64,000 nucleotides of DNA from Flavobacterium sp. KACC 22763 (GTDB taxonomy: Bacteria; Bacteroidota; Bacteroidia; Flavobacteriales; Flavobacteriaceae): assembly GCF_028736155.1 (NCBI RefSeq), contig NZ_CP117879.1:3844001-3908000 (forward strand). The letters are read 5' to 3'. Both the position numbers and the translations under genes were made by a program. Shown one piece after another: positions 26,461 through 36,521 of this stretch. Under the pieces are notes generated by a model, which was given only the letters and a program-made list of their open reading frames with translations, was not told the origin of the DNA and ran no database searches. Each line of letters opens with the position of its first letter. Position 1 is the first letter of the stretch.

Positions 26461-27432
26461 TTATTTAAGCAAAAACCCCATTCTAATAGACCCATAAAAA
26501 TATCCCGAATTAGTATCAATTCCAGGATCATTCAATTCTCTTCCTCGATAAAGGAAAGAATACGATATGTTGAAGTTATTGTGTCGGTATTTTAAACCAG
26601 CTTCGGCATTGAAACGAAGCGGTTCTAAATCGAAAGTAACTGGACTTGTATCATTAAACATGCTTCCTTCGATTGTGGCATCGTAAAACTGATAATTGAC
26701 ACTTGGAGCCGCGTAGAAATAAAATTCTCTAATGTCTGGTTGAGCTTGTGCACTTACAGAAGCATTATACATATTAGAATCGTAAATTGGAAGGAGTTTT
26801 TTAAATCCAAATCTTGCCATAAATCCTGTTGAAACTCCAGAAAAAATAGTTCCAAGATTTCCTTCTGACTGCCAATGAAGATCTACAAAATCATTGTGCT
26901 TTGAAGGAAACATTTTTTTAGAGTAAATAGCATGCGCCTGGACACCTAAAGCATTATGCAACTGGTTTTCCCAACCGTAAACTTTTTTATAGCCTATAAT
27001 TTTATGAAAACCAACCTGAGTTTCTTCTCCCAAAGCATTTGGTCCCATAAAACCCAATTGAAAATCGGTTTTTAGAACTGACTCACTTTCGTAAAAAAAA
27101 CTTTTACCAACTTCTGCAAAAAGATAAGCTGTAAAAGGACGATCATTTACAATAACGGCTTCTTTGTTTAAAAATCGAGGGTTGTAAATATATTGCCCGA
27201 TACGAAATTCGGTAATTTTTTTATTGATTTTTGGATTATCGTTTTTTGATAAAAACCTGCAAAAAAGTTCCAAACCATTGGTATAATACATATCGTACTT
27301 AGACGATGTGTATAAATCATTATCTGATATAAAACCAATTTCTGTTGTTTTTCCTTGTCCAAAAGTTAACGTTGCGGTCAATATCAGAAAAGCAAAAAGC
27401 AGTTTTTTACTTTTTCTTTTCTTCTTTTCCAT
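26461..27432 (-). CDS. LpxR-type lipid A 3'-O-deacylase family protein
   Basis: I use the ATG at 27432 (323 residues); the longer frame to 27549 lacks an ATG where the signal peptide begins. A signal peptide (about 1-25) precedes an outer-membrane beta-barrel. The family signature is near the N-terminus: FISDNDLYTSS followed by DMYYTNGLEL, carrying the Asn-Asp pair known as catalytic in LpxR, with His in QVGFHKIIG as a further active-site candidate. It would remodel lipid A in the outer membrane. The gene starts inside the end of mtgA (26 bp overlap). Confidence 0.85.
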   Translation of the reverse strand: MEKKKRKSKKLLFAFLILTATLTFGQGKTTEIGFISDNDLYTSSKYDMYYTNGLELFCRFLSKNDNPKINKKITEFRIGQYIYNPRFLNKEAVIVNDRPFTAYLFAEVGKSFFYESESVLKTDFQLGFMGPNALGEETQVGFHKIIGYKKVYGWENQLHNALGVQAHAIYSKKMFPSKHNDFVDLHWQSEGNLGTIFSGVSTGFMARFGFKKLLPIYDSNMYNASVSAQAQPDIREFYFYAAPSVNYQFYDATIEGSMFNDTSPVTFDLEPLRFNAEAGLKYRHNNFNISYSFLYRGRELNDPGIDTNSGYFYGSIRMGFLLK

Positions 27433-28198
27433 TATAATTGATTTTTCCAACGTAACGCATCTCGCGTACAATTCGTTCTTTTCTTCTGTTAATATAACTT
27501 GAAGAACCTGTAGCTTTAAATTTTCTAGGGTTCGGTAATATCGCAGCAATTCCAGCGGCCTGCATTGGCGTTAAACTCGAAGCATCTCTACGATACCAAT
27601 GTTCTGTTGCCGCGTAAGCACCATAAACTCCGTCTCCCATTTCGATACTGTTCAGATACACTTCCATGATGCGCTCTTTACCCCAGATAATTTCAATTAA
27701 AACGGTAAAATACGCCTCAAGCCCTTTACGGAAATAGCTTTTCCCTTGCCATAAAAAGACATTTTTGGCTGTTTGCTGCGAGATTGTACTTCCGCCACGA
27801 ATTCTGCGTCCGCGTTCATTACTTTTATATGCTTTTTGAAGTGCTTTAAAATCGAAACCATTATGCGTAAGGAAAGTTCCGTCTTCACTTGCGATTACAG
27901 CTTTTTGCAAATTCATTGAGATTTTATCAATCGGTTCCCAATCGTGGTCAAAATAAACTTCTTTTCCAGCCATTTTATTTTCGATGGCACGAATAAGCAT
28001 TAATGGCGTAAACGGTACAGGAACATATTTAAAAAATATAACCGACCCGATTGAGATTCCAAAAAACCATAAAGCCGCTTTGATAAAAAACCATTTTATT
28101 TTTTCTCCAAAAGAACGATTCGATTTTTTTGAAGACGAAGTCTTCGGTTTTGGTTTGTTTGTAGTTGTTTTTGGTGCCGGTTTTTTGGTTGCTGCCAT
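27407..28198 (-). CDS. mtgA: Monofunctional peptidoglycan transglycosylase
   Basis: A 263-residue GT51 enzyme. The basic Pro/Lys-rich cytoplasmic tail (1-30) is followed by a membrane helix (about 36-56) and the glycosyltransferase domain with catalytic Glu in IASEDGTFLTHNGFD. Conserved RGGSTISQQTAKNVFL and KERIMEVYLN follow. It polymerises lipid II into glycan strands. There is no penicillin-binding domain. The preceding oxidoreductase gene overlaps its start by one base, and lpxR-like overlaps its end. Confidence 0.95.
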   Translation of the reverse strand: MAATKKPAPKTTTNKPKPKTSSSKKSNRSFGEKIKWFFIKAALWFFGISIGSVIFFKYVPVPFTPLMLIRAIENKMAGKEVYFDHDWEPIDKISMNLQKAVIASEDGTFLTHNGFDFKALQKAYKSNERGRRIRGGSTISQQTAKNVFLWQGKSYFRKGLEAYFTVLIEIIWGKERIMEVYLNSIEMGDGVYGAYAATEHWYRRDASSLTPMQAAGIAAILPNPRKFKATGSSSYINRRKERIVREMRYVGKINYNGKEEKKK

Positions 28199-29310
28199 TA
28201 TATTAAATCTGCTAATTCTGTTCCTATTAAACTTCCTATCGCTACGCCCATTCCGCCTAAACGCACTCCGCAGAACACATTTTCGGAAAGCTGAGTTACG
28301 ACAGGATTCTTACTATTTCCGATTCCCATGATACCGCTCCATCGGTGCGCAATCTGAAAATCCTGATTTGGTAAAATTACATTTTTCAGTAAATCTTCCA
28401 ATCTATTTTGAATAATTTTCGTCTGTCCAAATTCAGTAGTTGTTTCTCCTTCAAAATCAAGATTTCTTCCTCCGCCTAACAAAATACGTTCATTTATATT
28501 TCTAAAATAATAATAACCACGATCTAAATGAAACGTTCCTTTGATGTCTAAATTGTGAATTGGCTCTGTAATAAGCACTTGCGCTCTTGCAGGTTTTACA
28601 GCTCCTTTTGTTAGTTCGCTCGCAAAACCGTTTGTTGCAAAAAGTAGTTTTTGTGTTTTAAAACTAAAATCATTTAAAACTACTTCAACATGATTTCCTG
28701 CGTCGGCATACGATTTTACGGTTTGCTGATTTAAGATTAAAATATCTGCCGAAACAGCTTGCTTCAATAATTCCTGCATCATGTTTCCAGTATCGATTTG
28801 TCCTTCAAACGGATTAAAAATTAAATAGTCCTGAATATTTTGAAATCCAAATCGGTCTACTTCTTTCGAAAAAACATCGGCTTTAAAAAGCGGTTTTAAA
28901 ACTTCATTAATAAATGGAATTTTAGAAATGCATTCATTAAATCCAAATTCGTCTTCTTTTAAAAACAATTCATATCCACCATGCGGTTTAAAATCGATTG
29001 CCTGATCTCCCAATCTTTTTCGAAGTAATTGTAAACCTTTCCAGCGTTTTTCGATGAGTGCCACAACATCTTCTTCTGAATGCGTTTTTAAGTCATCCAT
29101 AATTTCAGACAGACTTCCGAAACAAGCAAAACCAGCATTTTTGGTACTTGCACCTTGTGGCAACATTCCACGTTCGAGAACCAGAATTTTAGCCGCAGGA
29201 AATCTTTCGCGTAAGCGTAATGCAGTATGAAGACCAACAATTCCGCTGCCCACAATTGTGTAATCTACATTCGTAAACCAATTTTTAAGTTCCCAGTAGC
29301 TTAGTTCCAT
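28198..29310 (-). CDS. FAD-dependent oxidoreductase (DAO family)
   Basis: A 370-residue protein with an N-terminal Rossmann FAD-binding motif VGSGIVGLHTALRLRERFP (about 19-37), ending in LERG. It has the two-domain DAO/glycine-oxidase-like fold, with a C-terminal HRWSGIMGIGNSKNPVV and final GMGVAIGSLIGTELA typical of the family. It likely oxidises an amino acid or amine. It is the first gene of the mtgA-LpxR operon (one-base TAATG overlap); the functional link to cell envelope genes is not evident. Confidence 0.88.
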   Translation of the reverse strand: MELSYWELKNWFTNVDYTIVGSGIVGLHTALRLRERFPAAKILVLERGMLPQGASTKNAGFACFGSLSEIMDDLKTHSEEDVVALIEKRWKGLQLLRKRLGDQAIDFKPHGGYELFLKEDEFGFNECISKIPFINEVLKPLFKADVFSKEVDRFGFQNIQDYLIFNPFEGQIDTGNMMQELLKQAVSADILILNQQTVKSYADAGNHVEVVLNDFSFKTQKLLFATNGFASELTKGAVKPARAQVLITEPIHNLDIKGTFHLDRGYYYFRNINERILLGGGRNLDFEGETTTEFGQTKIIQNRLEDLLKNVILPNQDFQIAHRWSGIMGIGNSKNPVVTQLSENVFCGVRLGGMGVAIGSLIGTELADLI

Positions 29311-29381
29311 TTTCAGAGTTTTTTATAAAAATAATGATTTTTTTGAACCATATAAGTAATTAAAGTTCATTTAAAATCTTT

Positions 29382-29442
29382 GTCAAGCTGAGCGAAGTCG
29401 AAGCCTCTCAACGATGCGCCCTTCGACTTCGCTCAGGGTGAC
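29382..29442. repeat. Dispersed repeat, CTGAGCGAAGTCGAAG type
   Basis: Two 22-bp arms, 29382-29403 and 29421-29442, are inverted with two mismatches. CTTCGACTTCGCTCAGG is a widespread intergenic sequence in flavobacteria, as far as I recall. Confidence 0.75.
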
Positions 29443-29537
29443 AGTAATAAACTTTAACAAAATTTGGGATTTGGAATTTAACAACTTGGATTTTAAATGT
29501 TGTATTTTTAGCGTCACAAAAAATAGAATATTTAATT

Positions 29538-31439
29538 ATGAAAAAACTAGTATTAACAACCTTAATAATGATGAGTTTAAATGCTATCGGACAGAATGTA
29601 ATGTCCCCAGAATTGTTATGGAAATTAGGAAGAGTGACACCTCTTGGCATTTCTAAAGATGCGAAAAATGTCGTTTTTAAAGTTTCAACGCCTTCTGTGG
29701 CCGATAACAAATCGACTTCTAAAATCTACACGATTCCTGTAAACGGAGGAACTGCAACCGAAATTAAAGACATTAAAGAAATTTTGGCTGATAAAAACAT
29801 TTCGCCTGACGGAAAATTTGTCGTTTACAATGAAGAAGTAAAAATTGATAAAGTTTTAGGTAAAGATTTCTACCCAAGTCTAACAAAATCTGATGCTCAA
29901 ATTTATGATGGTTTAGATTATCGTCACTGGGATACTTGGAACGAAGGAAAATTTAATCACGTTTTTTATAAAGAAAACAAAGACGGCGCAAAAGGAATTG
30001 ACATCTTGAAAGGTGAAACTTTCGATTCTCCACAAAAACCTTTTGGTGGTGACGAAGATTATATCTGGTCGCCAGACAGCAAAAGCATTTTTTACGTTTG
30101 CAAGAAAAAAGCAGGAACTGCTTATGCTATTTCTACCAACACAGATATTTATGAGTACAATTTAGAAACTCAAAAAACAACTAATAAAACCGAAGGTAAT
30201 TTAGGTTACGATACAGCGCCACAATTTTCTCCGACAGGAAATTTAACTTGGCTGCAAATGAAACGTGACGGTTACGAGTCGGACAAAAATGATATTATTG
30301 TTGAGTTTAAAGGAATCAAAACTAACTTAACAGCAAACTGGGACGGAACTGTAGATAATTTTATCTGGAGTAAAGACGGAAGAACAGTATTTTTTGTAGC
30401 ACCTATTGACGGAACAAAACAACTTTTCTCGGTTAATTTTCCTGGTTTAACTAAAATTGCAATCAACGTACGTCAATTGACAAACGGAGATTTTGATGTG
30501 AATGATTTAGTTGGTTTTTCTGGAGATGATATTATCGTTACCAGAACAGACATGAATCATGCTGGTGAAATTTTTTCTTTCAATTTGAAGAAAAACACTT
30601 GGAAACAATTATCAAACATCAATACAGAAACGTACAAAACTTTAGCTTTAAGCAAAACAGAAAAACGTTATGTTACTACAACTGATGGCAAAAAAATGTT
30701 GGTTTGGGTAATCTTGCCTCCAAATTTTGATGCTTCTAAAAAATATCCAACTTTATTATTCTGCCAAGGCGGACCACAAAGTGCATTGACACAATCGTAC
30801 TCTTTCCGTTGGAATTTCTCTTTAATGGCTGCTAAAGGTTACGTAGTTGTGGCGCCAAACCGTCGCGGAATGCCAGGACACGGTGTTGAATGGAATGAAC
30901 AAATCAGTAAAGATTGGGGTGGACAAGTTATGGACGATTACCTTTCTGCAATTGATGATGTTGCAAAAGAAAGCTATGTTGACAAAAGCCGTTTAGGATG
31001 CGTTGGCGCTAGTTACGGAGGATATTCTGTATTTTATTTAGCTGGAATTCACAAGAACCGTTTCAAAACTTTTATCGCTCATGATGGTGTTTTCAATACC
31101 GTTTCTATGTTAGGAACTACTGAAGAAGTTTTCTTTAACAACTGGGATTTTGGCGGACCATATTGGGAAAAAGATAATGCGGTAGCGCAAAAAGCATATA
31201 CAACTTTTAATCCTGCAACTTTGGTTCAAAACTGGAATAAGCCAATTTTGATTTTCCAAGGAGGAAAAGATTTCCGCGTGCCAATCGGACAAGGACAAGA
31301 AGCTTTCCAAGCTGCTCAGTTAAGAGGAATCAAAAGTCGTTTTGTGTATTTCCCAGACGAAAATCACTGGGTTTTAAAACCACAGAACGCTCAAGTTTGG
31401 CAAGGTGAATTCTTCAAATGGTTAGATGAGACTTTGTAA
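29538..31439 (+). CDS. S9-family serine peptidase (prolyl oligopeptidase type)
   Basis: A 633-residue exported peptidase. A signal peptide (about 1-18) leads to a beta-propeller made of WD40-like PD40 repeats (about 35-380) and an alpha/beta-hydrolase domain. The catalytic triad appears as Ser492 in GASYGG, Asp578 in GGKDFRVP and His610 in DENHWV. This is the dipeptidyl/acylaminoacyl peptidase type used to degrade peptides in the periplasm. It has its own terminator. Confidence 0.93.
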   Translation: MKKLVLTTLIMMSLNAIGQNVMSPELLWKLGRVTPLGISKDAKNVVFKVSTPSVADNKSTSKIYTIPVNGGTATEIKDIKEILADKNISPDGKFVVYNEEVKIDKVLGKDFYPSLTKSDAQIYDGLDYRHWDTWNEGKFNHVFYKENKDGAKGIDILKGETFDSPQKPFGGDEDYIWSPDSKSIFYVCKKKAGTAYAISTNTDIYEYNLETQKTTNKTEGNLGYDTAPQFSPTGNLTWLQMKRDGYESDKNDIIVEFKGIKTNLTANWDGTVDNFIWSKDGRTVFFVAPIDGTKQLFSVNFPGLTKIAINVRQLTNGDFDVNDLVGFSGDDIIVTRTDMNHAGEIFSFNLKKNTWKQLSNINTETYKTLALSKTEKRYVTTTDGKKMLVWVILPPNFDASKKYPTLLFCQGGPQSALTQSYSFRWNFSLMAAKGYVVVAPNRRGMPGHGVEWNEQISKDWGGQVMDDYLSAIDDVAKESYVDKSRLGCVGASYGGYSVFYLAGIHKNRFKTFIAHDGVFNTVSMLGTTEEVFFNNWDFGGPYWEKDNAVAQKAYTTFNPATLVQNWNKPILIFQGGKDFRVPIGQGQEAFQAAQLRGIKSRFVYFPDENHWVLKPQNAQVWQGEFFKWLDETL

Positions 31440-31459
31440 CAAATAAAAAACAATATTCA

Positions 31460-31493
31460 CAGCCGTAGATTTACATAATCTACGGCTGTTTTT
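31460..31493 (+). terminator. Terminator after the S9 peptidase
   Basis: CAGCCGTAGATT (31460-31471) pairs exactly with 31477-31488, followed by five T. Confidence 0.9.
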
Positions 31494-31613
31494 CTTTGTA
31501 GACCTTACAATTATGTAACATATTGGACAGTTTTACTCTTCGTAAAACAGATTTTTTTAGATAAATTGCAATGTTTTAATAATACCCAATTCCCTCAAAT
31601 CTTTCAGCAAAAT

Positions 31614-34055
31614 ATGGAGACCAAAAGAAGTTACACCGCAATCAAAGTTTTATTCAGCTATGTTGCATTACTGGCTTTGGTTGTTACAGTTGGATGGTTT
31701 CTGTATTCTGAAAATGTAGTTTACAACAAACTGGAAGATAAAATTGCTTTAGAAAAAATCAAAATTCTGAGAGTCAGTCGACTTTATTCGAATGTATATA
31801 AAACTGAGAGTTTAGCCAGACAGACAATTCAGAATAATTCGGAGAAAGATTTCAAAAACTATTTAATTGAAACCGATTCGCTTCGCAAAAGAATTGACAC
31901 TTTAAAACAGATTGTTACTACAGAATACCAAAAAAAACTTTTGGATAGTGTTACCTATTTCTTAGCTGAAAAGACAGAAAACATCAAGCAGTTAAGAGAA
32001 ATAAAAAACAAAGCTGATGACGAAACTTCCGTAAATAATGCGATTGACGAAATCACTAAAATGGAGTTTAATCTTAGAAAACTTGAACTTCAGGATTTCA
32101 CCAAAAATCCAAATCAGTTAGGAAGCTATCAGCGAAGTGTCTTGCAGCGTTATGTTGATTATTTAAATTCAAATATTCCTGATGACAGCACCAATACGCT
32201 GAGCAAAAAAGCTTCAGATTCTATTTTGGCAAATTCTAAAAAGCTTCTGAGTTCTGTAAAAATAAAAGCTGAAAAAAAGAAAGAATCTTTGAATTTTGAA
32301 GAAAACAAACTGCTTCAAAATGAAATTGCGATTTCGGATCAGCTTAGAAAAATACTTCGAATTATTGAAAGAGAAATCATTATCAATTCGATAAAAAACA
32401 ATTCATTAAAAGAAAAATCATTAAAAAGAGTCAATGAAATTGTGACGGCTTCTGCTGTTATTGGTTTATTGCTGACGGTCTTTTTCTCGATTCTAATTGT
32501 CAGCGATTATTCAAAATCTCAATTGTACAAGAAACAGCTTGAAATTGCCAATTTCAAAACCAAAAATCTGCTCAAAAGCCGAGAACAATTAATTTCAACC
32601 GTAAGCCACGATTTGAAAACACCTTTGAGTACCATTGTTGGCTATTCTGAACTTTTGGGCAATTCAGATGTTAATACCAAGCAATCGTATTTCGTTAAAA
32701 ACATTAAAAATTCATCTGAATATATTACGCAACTCGTTCAGGATTTATTAGATTTTTCGCAGATCGAAGCCGGAAAAATTTCTATAGAAAAAGTTCCATT
32801 TTCATTACCCGAAATCATTGAAGACGTTGCCCGAAATATTCAAACGGTTTACAAACAAAAAGATATTGATCTCATTATAAATGTAGACGAACAGTTTCAT
32901 CAACGTATTGTTGGAGATCCTTTTCGCTTGAAACAGATTCTAACCAACATTATCGGAAATGCTTATAAATTTACCGAAGAAGGTCATATTCGAATTGCCG
33001 CTTACGCGAATGACGACCAATTTTTTACCATTTCGATTCAAGATACAGGAATTGGAATTGAAAAAGCGAATCAGAAATTGGTTTTCGAAGAATTTGCACA
33101 GGCAAATGAAGGCATCGAAAAGAAATACGGCGGAACCGGCTTGGGATTATCAATCTGTCAAAAGATTATTTCTATTTTGGGCGGAAGTTTAAGCTTAGAA
33201 AGTATTTTTGGAAAAGGAAGCACCTTTATTATTCAGCTGCCACTATTATTTGATAGTAGCCAAGGAAATATGTCTTTAAACGGAATCAAAGACAAACCAT
33301 CAAAAAACACTAAAAAACAAACTTTTATTGTTGTTGATGACGACATCAATCTTTTGAATCTAACAAGTGGTGTTTTAAAACAGGAACAGCATCAGGTATT
33401 TTCGTTTACAAATCCGGCGAAAGCTTTAGAAACAATCAAAAGTACACCTTTCGATTTTGTCATTACTGATATCCAAATGCCAGAAATTGACGGTTTTCAA
33501 TTTTTAGAAAAACTTCGTGAACTTCCAGAAACGGTCTTTAAAAATCAGCCTGTAATTGCACTTACTGGCCGCACAGATCTAGATCTTTCAGTTTATAAGA
33601 ATGCTGGTTTTACAACAGTTATAAAGAAACCTTATTCTCCAAAAATTCTATTGGAAACGATTCAGCATATTTTGGATCATGAAGAAGTTCTGGTAGCCGA
33701 ATCTACAGAAACTGTCAATAAAAGCAGTTCTCAATTGTATTCTTTAGAAACTTTAAAAGATTTCTTAGGACAAGACGAATCTGCCTTGAAAGAAGTTTTA
33801 AAATCTTTTATAGACACTACTATAGAAAATATCGAGGTTTTAAAAACTGCTGTTAAAGAGCAAAATCACGACGAAATAAAATCTATTGCACATCGTATTG
33901 CTCCCATGTTCAAACAAATTCAGTCGAACGAAATTGGTGAACTTTTAAAAGATCTGGAAAAAGAAGATTTAAACACAATTGATCTAAAAACTACATTTTC
34001 AGATTTAGAAGGAAAAATAAAAATTCTTTTTAAGGAATTGAAGCAAGAAATTTAA
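31614..34055 (+). CDS. Hybrid histidine kinase with receiver and Hpt domains
   Basis: The chosen ATG at 31614 gives 813 residues and begins METKRSYTAIKV; the frame extends to 31566, where no credible start signal was seen. Two membrane helices (about 10-30 and 277-300) bracket a large helical sensor domain. They are followed by HisKA with His in VSHDLKTPLS, HATPase with NAYKFT, DTGIGI and GGTGLGLS, a receiver with FVITDIQMPE, and a C-terminal Hpt with His in SIAHRIAPMFKQI. This is a complete phosphorelay in one chain. It converges on an NtrC-type activator that is its likely output. Confidence 0.92.
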   Translation: METKRSYTAIKVLFSYVALLALVVTVGWFLYSENVVYNKLEDKIALEKIKILRVSRLYSNVYKTESLARQTIQNNSEKDFKNYLIETDSLRKRIDTLKQIVTTEYQKKLLDSVTYFLAEKTENIKQLREIKNKADDETSVNNAIDEITKMEFNLRKLELQDFTKNPNQLGSYQRSVLQRYVDYLNSNIPDDSTNTLSKKASDSILANSKKLLSSVKIKAEKKKESLNFEENKLLQNEIAISDQLRKILRIIEREIIINSIKNNSLKEKSLKRVNEIVTASAVIGLLLTVFFSILIVSDYSKSQLYKKQLEIANFKTKNLLKSREQLISTVSHDLKTPLSTIVGYSELLGNSDVNTKQSYFVKNIKNSSEYITQLVQDLLDFSQIEAGKISIEKVPFSLPEIIEDVARNIQTVYKQKDIDLIINVDEQFHQRIVGDPFRLKQILTNIIGNAYKFTEEGHIRIAAYANDDQFFTISIQDTGIGIEKANQKLVFEEFAQANEGIEKKYGGTGLGLSICQKIISILGGSLSLESIFGKGSTFIIQLPLLFDSSQGNMSLNGIKDKPSKNTKKQTFIVVDDDINLLNLTSGVLKQEQHQVFSFTNPAKALETIKSTPFDFVITDIQMPEIDGFQFLEKLRELPETVFKNQPVIALTGRTDLDLSVYKNAGFTTVIKKPYSPKILLETIQHILDHEEVLVAESTETVNKSSSQLYSLETLKDFLGQDESALKEVLKSFIDTTIENIEVLKTAVKEQNHDEIKSIAHRIAPMFKQIQSNEIGELLKDLEKEDLNTIDLKTTFSDLEGKIKILFKELKQEI

Positions 34056-34082
34056 AATACCGCTTTCTAGAAAAGTACTTTT

Positions 34083-35444
34083 TTACTCAATGTTGTATTG
34101 TTTCAATTTATTGTAAAGTGTTTTTCTCGTAATTTTAAGCAGTTTTGCCGCTTCAGATTTATTATTCTGTGTTCTTGATAACGCCTGAATAATGGTTTCT
34201 TTTTCATTTTCAGATAATGAAAAAACTTCATTTGCTGAAGGCTGCTGTTTTTGAATCTGAAAGAATTCTGCCGGAAGCACGTCACTTTCTATAAATTCAC
34301 CACGAGTTAAAAGAGTGGCACGTTTTACGCAATTTTGCAATTCTCGTAAATTTCCTGGCCAGTTGTAATTCTGAAAAATAGAAACTACTTCTGGAGAAAA
34401 TCCGATAACCTCTTTATCTAATTGCTGATTGGCTTTTTCTAGGAAATAATCGGCAAAAACCATTAAATCTTCTCCGCGATCTTTTAAAGATGGTGACTGA
34501 ATCGAAAACTCATTGATTCTATGGTATAAATCTTCTCTAAAATCGCCGTTTTTTACTGCCTCGCGCAAATCTTCGTTGGTAGCTGTAATAATGCGTATAT
34601 CGACGTTTATTTCTTTATTGCTTCCAACAGGTTTAATTTTTCTTTCCTGAAGTGCTCTCAACAATTGAATTTGATTCTCGTAAGAAAGGTTTCCAATTTC
34701 GTCCAAAAATAAAGTTCCACCATTAGCGGCTTCAAAATATCCTTTTTTATCGCTGATTGCTCCAGTAAAAGATCCTTTTAAATGCCCAAAAAATTCACTC
34801 GCCGCCAATTCTTTCGGAATCGCACCGCAATCTACGGCAATAAAATTATTGTCTTTTCTTCTGCTCTGCTGGTGAATGCTTTTGGCTATGATCTCTTTTC
34901 CTGTTCCGCTTTCGCCAATAATCAGAACAGACATATCCGTTGGACTTACCAATTGAATATGATCTAAAAGTTTTTTTGAAGCTACAGAAATTCCTTTAAC
35001 AAATTCGTTTTCTGTCGCAACTGGCTTTTTGACTGTTTTTTTCTTTTTTTCCGGAGTTTCTAACTGTTCTTCTACGTCTGCTTTTGGAGCTTGCAACGCA
35101 TTGGTAATAACCAGAAGAACTTCATCTGGATTAAAAGGTTTAGAAATATAATCAGCCGCTCCGTTTTTAATGGCTTTAACTGCAGTGTTAACATCAGAGT
35201 AGCCCGTCATTAAAATAACAGGAATATGAGGATGCGAGTTTTTAAATTCAGACATAAGTCCAATACCATCAGAATCAGGCAAGCGAAGATCTGTCAAAAT
35301 CAAATCAAAAGATTCATTTTTAACTGCTTCACGCGCTTCTGCTGCGGAGAAAGCTATCGTTACATCGTACGCTTTTTTAATTAGAAATTTTTCTAATAAT
35401 TTACAAAACGCAATATCATCTTCTATTACTAATATCTTCGGCAT
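34083..35444 (-). CDS. NtrC-family sigma-54-dependent response regulator
   Basis: A 453-residue activator. Receiver domain 1-120 with phosphoacceptor Asp52 in DLILTDLRLPD; AAA+ domain (about 150-380) with Walker A IIGESGTGKE, the sigma-54-contact loop as GSFTGA (GAFTGA in most members, one substitution), Walker B NGGTLFLDEIGN and the arginine finger region; C-terminal Fis-type helix-turn-helix (KSEAAKLLKITRKTLYNKL). It should activate -24/-12 promoters with RpoN. The five PepSY-like genes immediately upstream on the same strand are candidate targets. Confidence 0.95.
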   Translation of the reverse strand: MPKILVIEDDIAFCKLLEKFLIKKAYDVTIAFSAAEAREAVKNESFDLILTDLRLPDSDGIGLMSEFKNSHPHIPVILMTGYSDVNTAVKAIKNGAADYISKPFNPDEVLLVITNALQAPKADVEEQLETPEKKKKTVKKPVATENEFVKGISVASKKLLDHIQLVSPTDMSVLIIGESGTGKEIIAKSIHQQSRRKDNNFIAVDCGAIPKELAASEFFGHLKGSFTGAISDKKGYFEAANGGTLFLDEIGNLSYENQIQLLRALQERKIKPVGSNKEINVDIRIITATNEDLREAVKNGDFREDLYHRINEFSIQSPSLKDRGEDLMVFADYFLEKANQQLDKEVIGFSPEVVSIFQNYNWPGNLRELQNCVKRATLLTRGEFIESDVLPAEFFQIQKQQPSANEVFSLSENEKETIIQALSRTQNNKSEAAKLLKITRKTLYNKLKQYNIE

Positions 35445-35518
35445 CTGCTTTTAGGGACTTTTTGCTAAAATAATATTATTAAACTTGTTATTTCATAAAA
35501 ATATGTAAAATATGTAAA

Positions 35519-35552
35519 AAAAAAGAGATTGCACGACGCAATCTCTTTTTCA
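35519..35552 (-). terminator. Terminator after the PepSY-like array
   Basis: AGAGATTGC (35524-35532) pairs with 35538-35546, flanked by A and T tracts. It lies downstream of the last array gene and separates it from the regulator gene. Confidence 0.85.
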
Positions 35553-35581
35553 CCAAAAACATAAATCTAAATTCACCTAAT

Positions 35582-35878
35582 TTATATCTTCAACCAGTTA
35601 CCATTGACATCTGAGTATACAGTAGCCTTTTGGTCTCCAACTGATATTTCGAGTTTATACTCTTTTTTTTCATTTACAAATGCTTTGTCCAGTTTTGCTC
35701 CTGGATAAGCGGTCTGCAAGGCTGTTTTTACAGCTGCAGGCACAGCATCTGCCGTAACTTCTGTATATTCTGTTTGAATAGTTACAGCTGCATTAGTGTT
35801 TTGCGAAATAGGCAAACCATTTGCATGGATTGACATCGTTCCTAAAACAACTATTGCTGATAAGATTAATTTTTTCAT
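35582..35878 (-). CDS. PepSY-like secreted small protein, array copy 5
   Basis: A 98-residue protein with a signal peptide (about 1-20) and one PepSY-like domain. The conserved core is VPAAVKTALQTAYPGAKLDKAFVNEK, then YKLEISVGDQKATVY and a C-terminal GNWLKI. It is the last and most divergent of five tandem copies on this strand. The fold is related to beta-lactamase-inhibitor-like periplasmic proteins. Function unknown. Confidence 0.85.
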   Translation of the reverse strand: MKKLILSAIVVLGTMSIHANGLPISQNTNAAVTIQTEYTEVTADAVPAAVKTALQTAYPGAKLDKAFVNEKKEYKLEISVGDQKATVYSDVNGNWLKI

Positions 35879-35893
35879 GATGCTGATTTTTAA

Positions 35894-36187
35894 TTATTTC
35901 TTGATGATGTTACCAGAAGCATCTGTAAAAATAGTATACTTCTTGTCTCCACTTGAAATTTCGAGTTTATACTCGTTTTTATCGTTTTTATAAGCTTTTT
36001 CTAGCTTAGTGTTTGGAAACGATTTTTCAACCGTAGACTTCACAGCTGCCGGTATTTGGTCTGCAGCCACCTCTTTAAATGCATCTTGAAAAATTACTGA
36101 TTGAGTAATTGAGATTGCTGGAAGAACTGCAGCATTTACTGAAAGACTTCCTAAAACAATCGCTGCTGATAAAACTAACTTTTTCAT
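35894..36187 (-). CDS. PepSY-like secreted small protein, array copy 4
   Basis: A 97-residue signal-peptide protein with the same domain (IPAAVKSTVEKSFPNTKLEKAY, then YKLEISSGDKKYTIF) and C-terminus GNIIKK. A gap of only 15 bp before the next gene indicates one transcript with the others. The core cleft residues differ from its neighbours, so ligand or partner preference may differ. Function unknown. Confidence 0.85.
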   Translation of the reverse strand: MKKLVLSAAIVLGSLSVNAAVLPAISITQSVIFQDAFKEVAADQIPAAVKSTVEKSFPNTKLEKAYKNDKNEYKLEISSGDKKYTIFTDASGNIIKK

Positions 36188-36204
36188 AATATTTGTGGTT
36201 TAAA

Positions 36205-36495
36205 TTATTTTTTAAGAATATTACCAGAAGCATCTGTATAAACGATCGATTTTTCTCCTCGAACGGTTATCTCAATTTTATACTCCTTTTTATCATTTAC
36301 CCATGCTTTTTCAAGCACTACACCAGGATAAGCTTCATCTAAGCCTTTCTTTACAGCTGCCGGAACTCCGTCTACTTCTTTATATCCATCCTGATCATTA
36401 ACTGTCTGTACCATTCGGCTAGTTACAGCAGTGGTTTCTGCATGCATCGACAAACTGCCTAAGACAATTGCTGCCGATAAGATTAACTTTTTCAT
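36205..36495 (-). CDS. PepSY-like secreted small protein, array copy 3
   Basis: A 96-residue member with a signal peptide (ending near residue 20), core VPAAVKKGLDEAYPGVVLEKAW and IEITVRGEKSIVYTD, and C-terminus GNILKK. It lies 17 bp upstream of copy 4. It has lost a few residues before the core relative to the others. Function unknown. Confidence 0.85.
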   Translation of the reverse strand: MKKLILSAAIVLGSLSMHAETTAVTSRMVQTVNDQDGYKEVDGVPAAVKKGLDEAYPGVVLEKAWVNDKKEYKIEITVRGEKSIVYTDASGNILKK

Positions 36496-36521
36496 AGTTA
36501 TAGTTTAAGGGTTAGACTTCA

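Noticed and set aside
29385..29442. A promoter or operator in the CTGAGCGAAGTCGAAG sequence
   Set aside because: Its inverted pair matches a dispersed intergenic repeat type and has no link to the neighbouring start sites.
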